Assembly: GCA_949752745.1 (NCBI GenBank) | Contig: OX457031.1 | Location: forward strand, 26,194,081 to 26,258,080 | DNA: 64,000 bases | Direction: 5' to 3' | Source of the DNA: Protula sp. h YS-2021 | Lineage: Eukaryota; Annelida; Polychaeta; Sabellida; Serpulidae | Part shown: piece after piece, positions 62,473-64,000 of the stretch | How the letters are laid out: every line of letters begins with the position of its first letter | Numbering within the stretch: the first letter of the stretch is position 1 | Translations under genes and position numbers: made by a program | The notes under the pieces: generated by a model | Seen by the model: only the letters and a program-made list of their open reading frames with translations | Database searches by the model: none | What the model was told of the DNA's origin: nothing

Positions 62473-63809
62473 CTCACAACAGCTGTTCCAGCAGTCCCGT
62501 GGCTATGAGGGACCGGTCCATGATGGCCATACCATAACAGCTGTTCCAGCAGTCCCGTGGCAATGAGCGACCGGTCCATGATGGCCATACCATAACAGCT
62601 GTTCCAGCAGTCCCGTGGCTATGAGGGACCGGTCCATGATGGCCATACCATAACAGCTGTTCCAGCAGTTCCGTGGCTATGAGGGACCGGTCCATGATGG
62701 TCATACCATAACAGCTGTTCCAGCAGTCCCGTGGCAATGAGGGACCGGTCCATGATGGCCATACCATAACAGCTGTTCCAGCAGTCCCGTGGCTATGAGG
62801 GACCGGTCCATGATGGCCATACCATAACAGCTGTTCCAGCAGTCCCGTGGCAATGAGGGACCGGTCCATGATGGCCATACCATAACAGCTGTTCCAGCAG
62901 TCCCGTGGCTATGAGGGACCGGTCGATGATGGCCATACCATAACAGCTGTTTCAGCAGTCCCGTTGCAATGAGGGACCGGTCCATGATGGCCATTCCATA
63001 ACAGCTGTTAAGCAGTCCCGTGGCAATGAGGGACCGGTCCATGATGGCCATACCATAACAGCTGTTCCAGCAGTCCCGTGGCAATGAGGGACCGGTCCAT
63101 GATGGCCATACCATAACAGCTGTTCCAGCAGTCCCGTGGCAATGAGGGACCCGTCCATGATGGCCATACCATAACAGCTGTTCCAGCAGTCCTGTGGCAA
63201 TGAGGGACCGGTCCATGATGACCATACCATAACAGCTGTTCCAGCAGTCCCGTTGCAATGAGGGACCGGTCCATGATGGCCATACCATAACAGCTGTTCC
63301 AGCAGTCCCGTGGCAATCAGGGACCGGTCCATGATGGCCATACCATAACAGCTGTTCCAGCAGTCCCGTGGCAATGAGGGACCGGTCCATGATGGTCATA
63401 CCATAACAGCTGTTCCAGCAGCCCCGTGGCTATGAGGGACCGGTCCATGATGGCCATACCATAACAGCTGTTCCAGCAGTCCCGTGGCAATGAGCGACCG
63501 GTCCATGATGGCCATACCATAACAGCTGTTCCAGCAGTCCCGTGGCAATGAGGGACCGGTCCATGATGGCCATACCATAACAGCTGTTCCAGCAGTCCCG
63601 TGGCAATGACGGACCGGTCCATGATGACCATACCATAACAGCTGTTCCAGCAGTCCCGTGGCTATGAGGGACCGGTTCATGATGGCCATACCATAACAGC
63701 TGTTCCAGCAGTCCCGTGGCTATGAGGGACCGGTCCATGATGGCCATACCATAACAGCTGTTCCAGCAGTCCCGTGGCAATGAGGGACCGGTCCATGATG
63801 ACCATACCA
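62473..63809. repeat. 58-bp satellite, about 23 tandem units
   Basis: The unit period is 58 bp (starts at 62524, 62582, 62640 and so on) with very few indels (one unit near 63009 is 2 bp short). Each unit holds two perfect 10-bp palindromes, AACAGCTGTT and GGACCGGTCC. Variation is mainly single sites (GGCTATGAG or GGCAATGAG; GATGGCC, GATGACC or GATGGTC). Because 58 is not a multiple of three and the unit lacks stops on the minus strand, three overlapping minus-strand frames with a 58-residue period stay open; these are not genes. Confidence 0.97.
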
Positions 63810-64000
63810 GACGCGACCATGGTGCCATAATTCGTGGTTTTAAAGTTTTTATGTTTCTTTTCATGAGTTTGGGACTTGATATTTGCATGTCAACCCCTAC
63901 TCATCCGGAATTCATTCCTGTAGAATTGTAAACATCTCAGAGTTAATCCTTTTTGATGTTTGGTTACGTAATCTCTGAAATTTACGTTCCTTTTTGTCAA
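63810..64000 (+). other. 3' non-coding region of the degenerate DIRS copy
   Basis: GTAGAATTGTAAACATCTC and TTACGTAATCTCTGAAATTT recall 29325-29392 of the intact element. No other feature is seen before the window ends. Confidence 0.45.

Larger units (their letters stand above)
58690..64000 (+). mobile_element. Degenerate DIRS element, right end outside the window
   Basis: Starts with TTTTACTTCGCAAAAGCTTC, as at 22112, followed by a diverged left repeat up to about 58910 and a CATGGG-type leader (59515-59700). ORF1, ORF2 and ORF3 remnants follow in order with large deletions, then the 58-bp satellite and 190 bp of 3' region. Neither the internal complementary region nor the right repeat is reached by 64000. 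Confidence 0.9.

Noticed and set aside
62473..63809. CRISPR-like array
   Set aside because: Units are directly contiguous with no unique spacers, there are no cas genes, and the setting is a eukaryotic retrotransposon.
62319..63888. Set of long minus-strand frames with a 58-residue repeating protein
   Set aside because: The 58-bp unit is not a multiple of three and has no minus-strand stop, so all three frames stay open across three units (174 bp, 58 codons). The frames depend only on the satellite.

Overview
The window looks like intergenic and intronic DNA from an AT-rich animal genome, probably a marine invertebrate; the lineage cannot be fixed from the sequence. The evidence is spliced genes with GT-AG introns, a Tctex1-type dynein light chain gene, a TATA-box gene with a polyadenylation signal, a tRNA-derived SINE, DIRS-type tyrosine-recombinase retrotransposons, many short inverted-repeat transposons and abundant long microsatellites. 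Nothing looks bacterial.

Two host genes can be assembled from exons. (1) Minus strand, 35020 to 31678: a three-exon, 187-residue Tctex1-domain protein (DYNLT4/DYNLT5-like). All reading phases match at the splice sites, and a polyadenylation hexamer overlaps the stop codon. (2) Plus strand, about 44497 to 49303: a TATA-box gene with a non-coding first exon and three coding exons. It encodes a 75-residue secreted precursor with a signal peptide, an acidic pro-segment ending in basic residues, a six-cysteine cationic core and an acidic tail. I do not recognise its family. Two further single-exon candidates are weaker: a terminal exon at 4985-5244 (minus) and a possible PAN/apple-like exon near 12614-12823 (plus).

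The largest element is a complete-looking DIRS retrotransposon at 22112-30183. It has 168-bp inverted terminal repeats, an internal complementary region that joins the complements of both outer ends, a gag-like ORF1, an RT/RNase H ORF2 and a tyrosine recombinase ORF3. ORF3 lies in the same frame as ORF1, separated from it by one UAG. A decayed copy fills 58690-64000 and contains a 58-bp satellite of about 23 units (62473-63809). Fragments lie at 14683-16624 (minus), 40741-41420 (minus) and 51535-52690 (plus). Both long DIRS copies appear to sit inside a small ACGTC-rich transposon family that is also found at 19338, 31887, 42470 and 57064; a related family is at 46861.

Layout: 1-11 kb, mostly featureless AT-rich DNA; 11-12.5 kb, a SINE and a palindromic MITE; 14.7-16.6 kb, a DIRS remnant; 18-21.9 kb, microsatellites and a MITE; 22.1-30.2 kb, the DIRS element; 31.7-35 kb, the Tctex1 gene; 36-43 kb, repeats and minisatellites; 44.5-49.3 kb, the cysteine-rich peptide gene; 51.5-58.7 kb, a DIRS fragment and several MITEs; 58.7-64 kb, the degenerate DIRS copy with its satellite.
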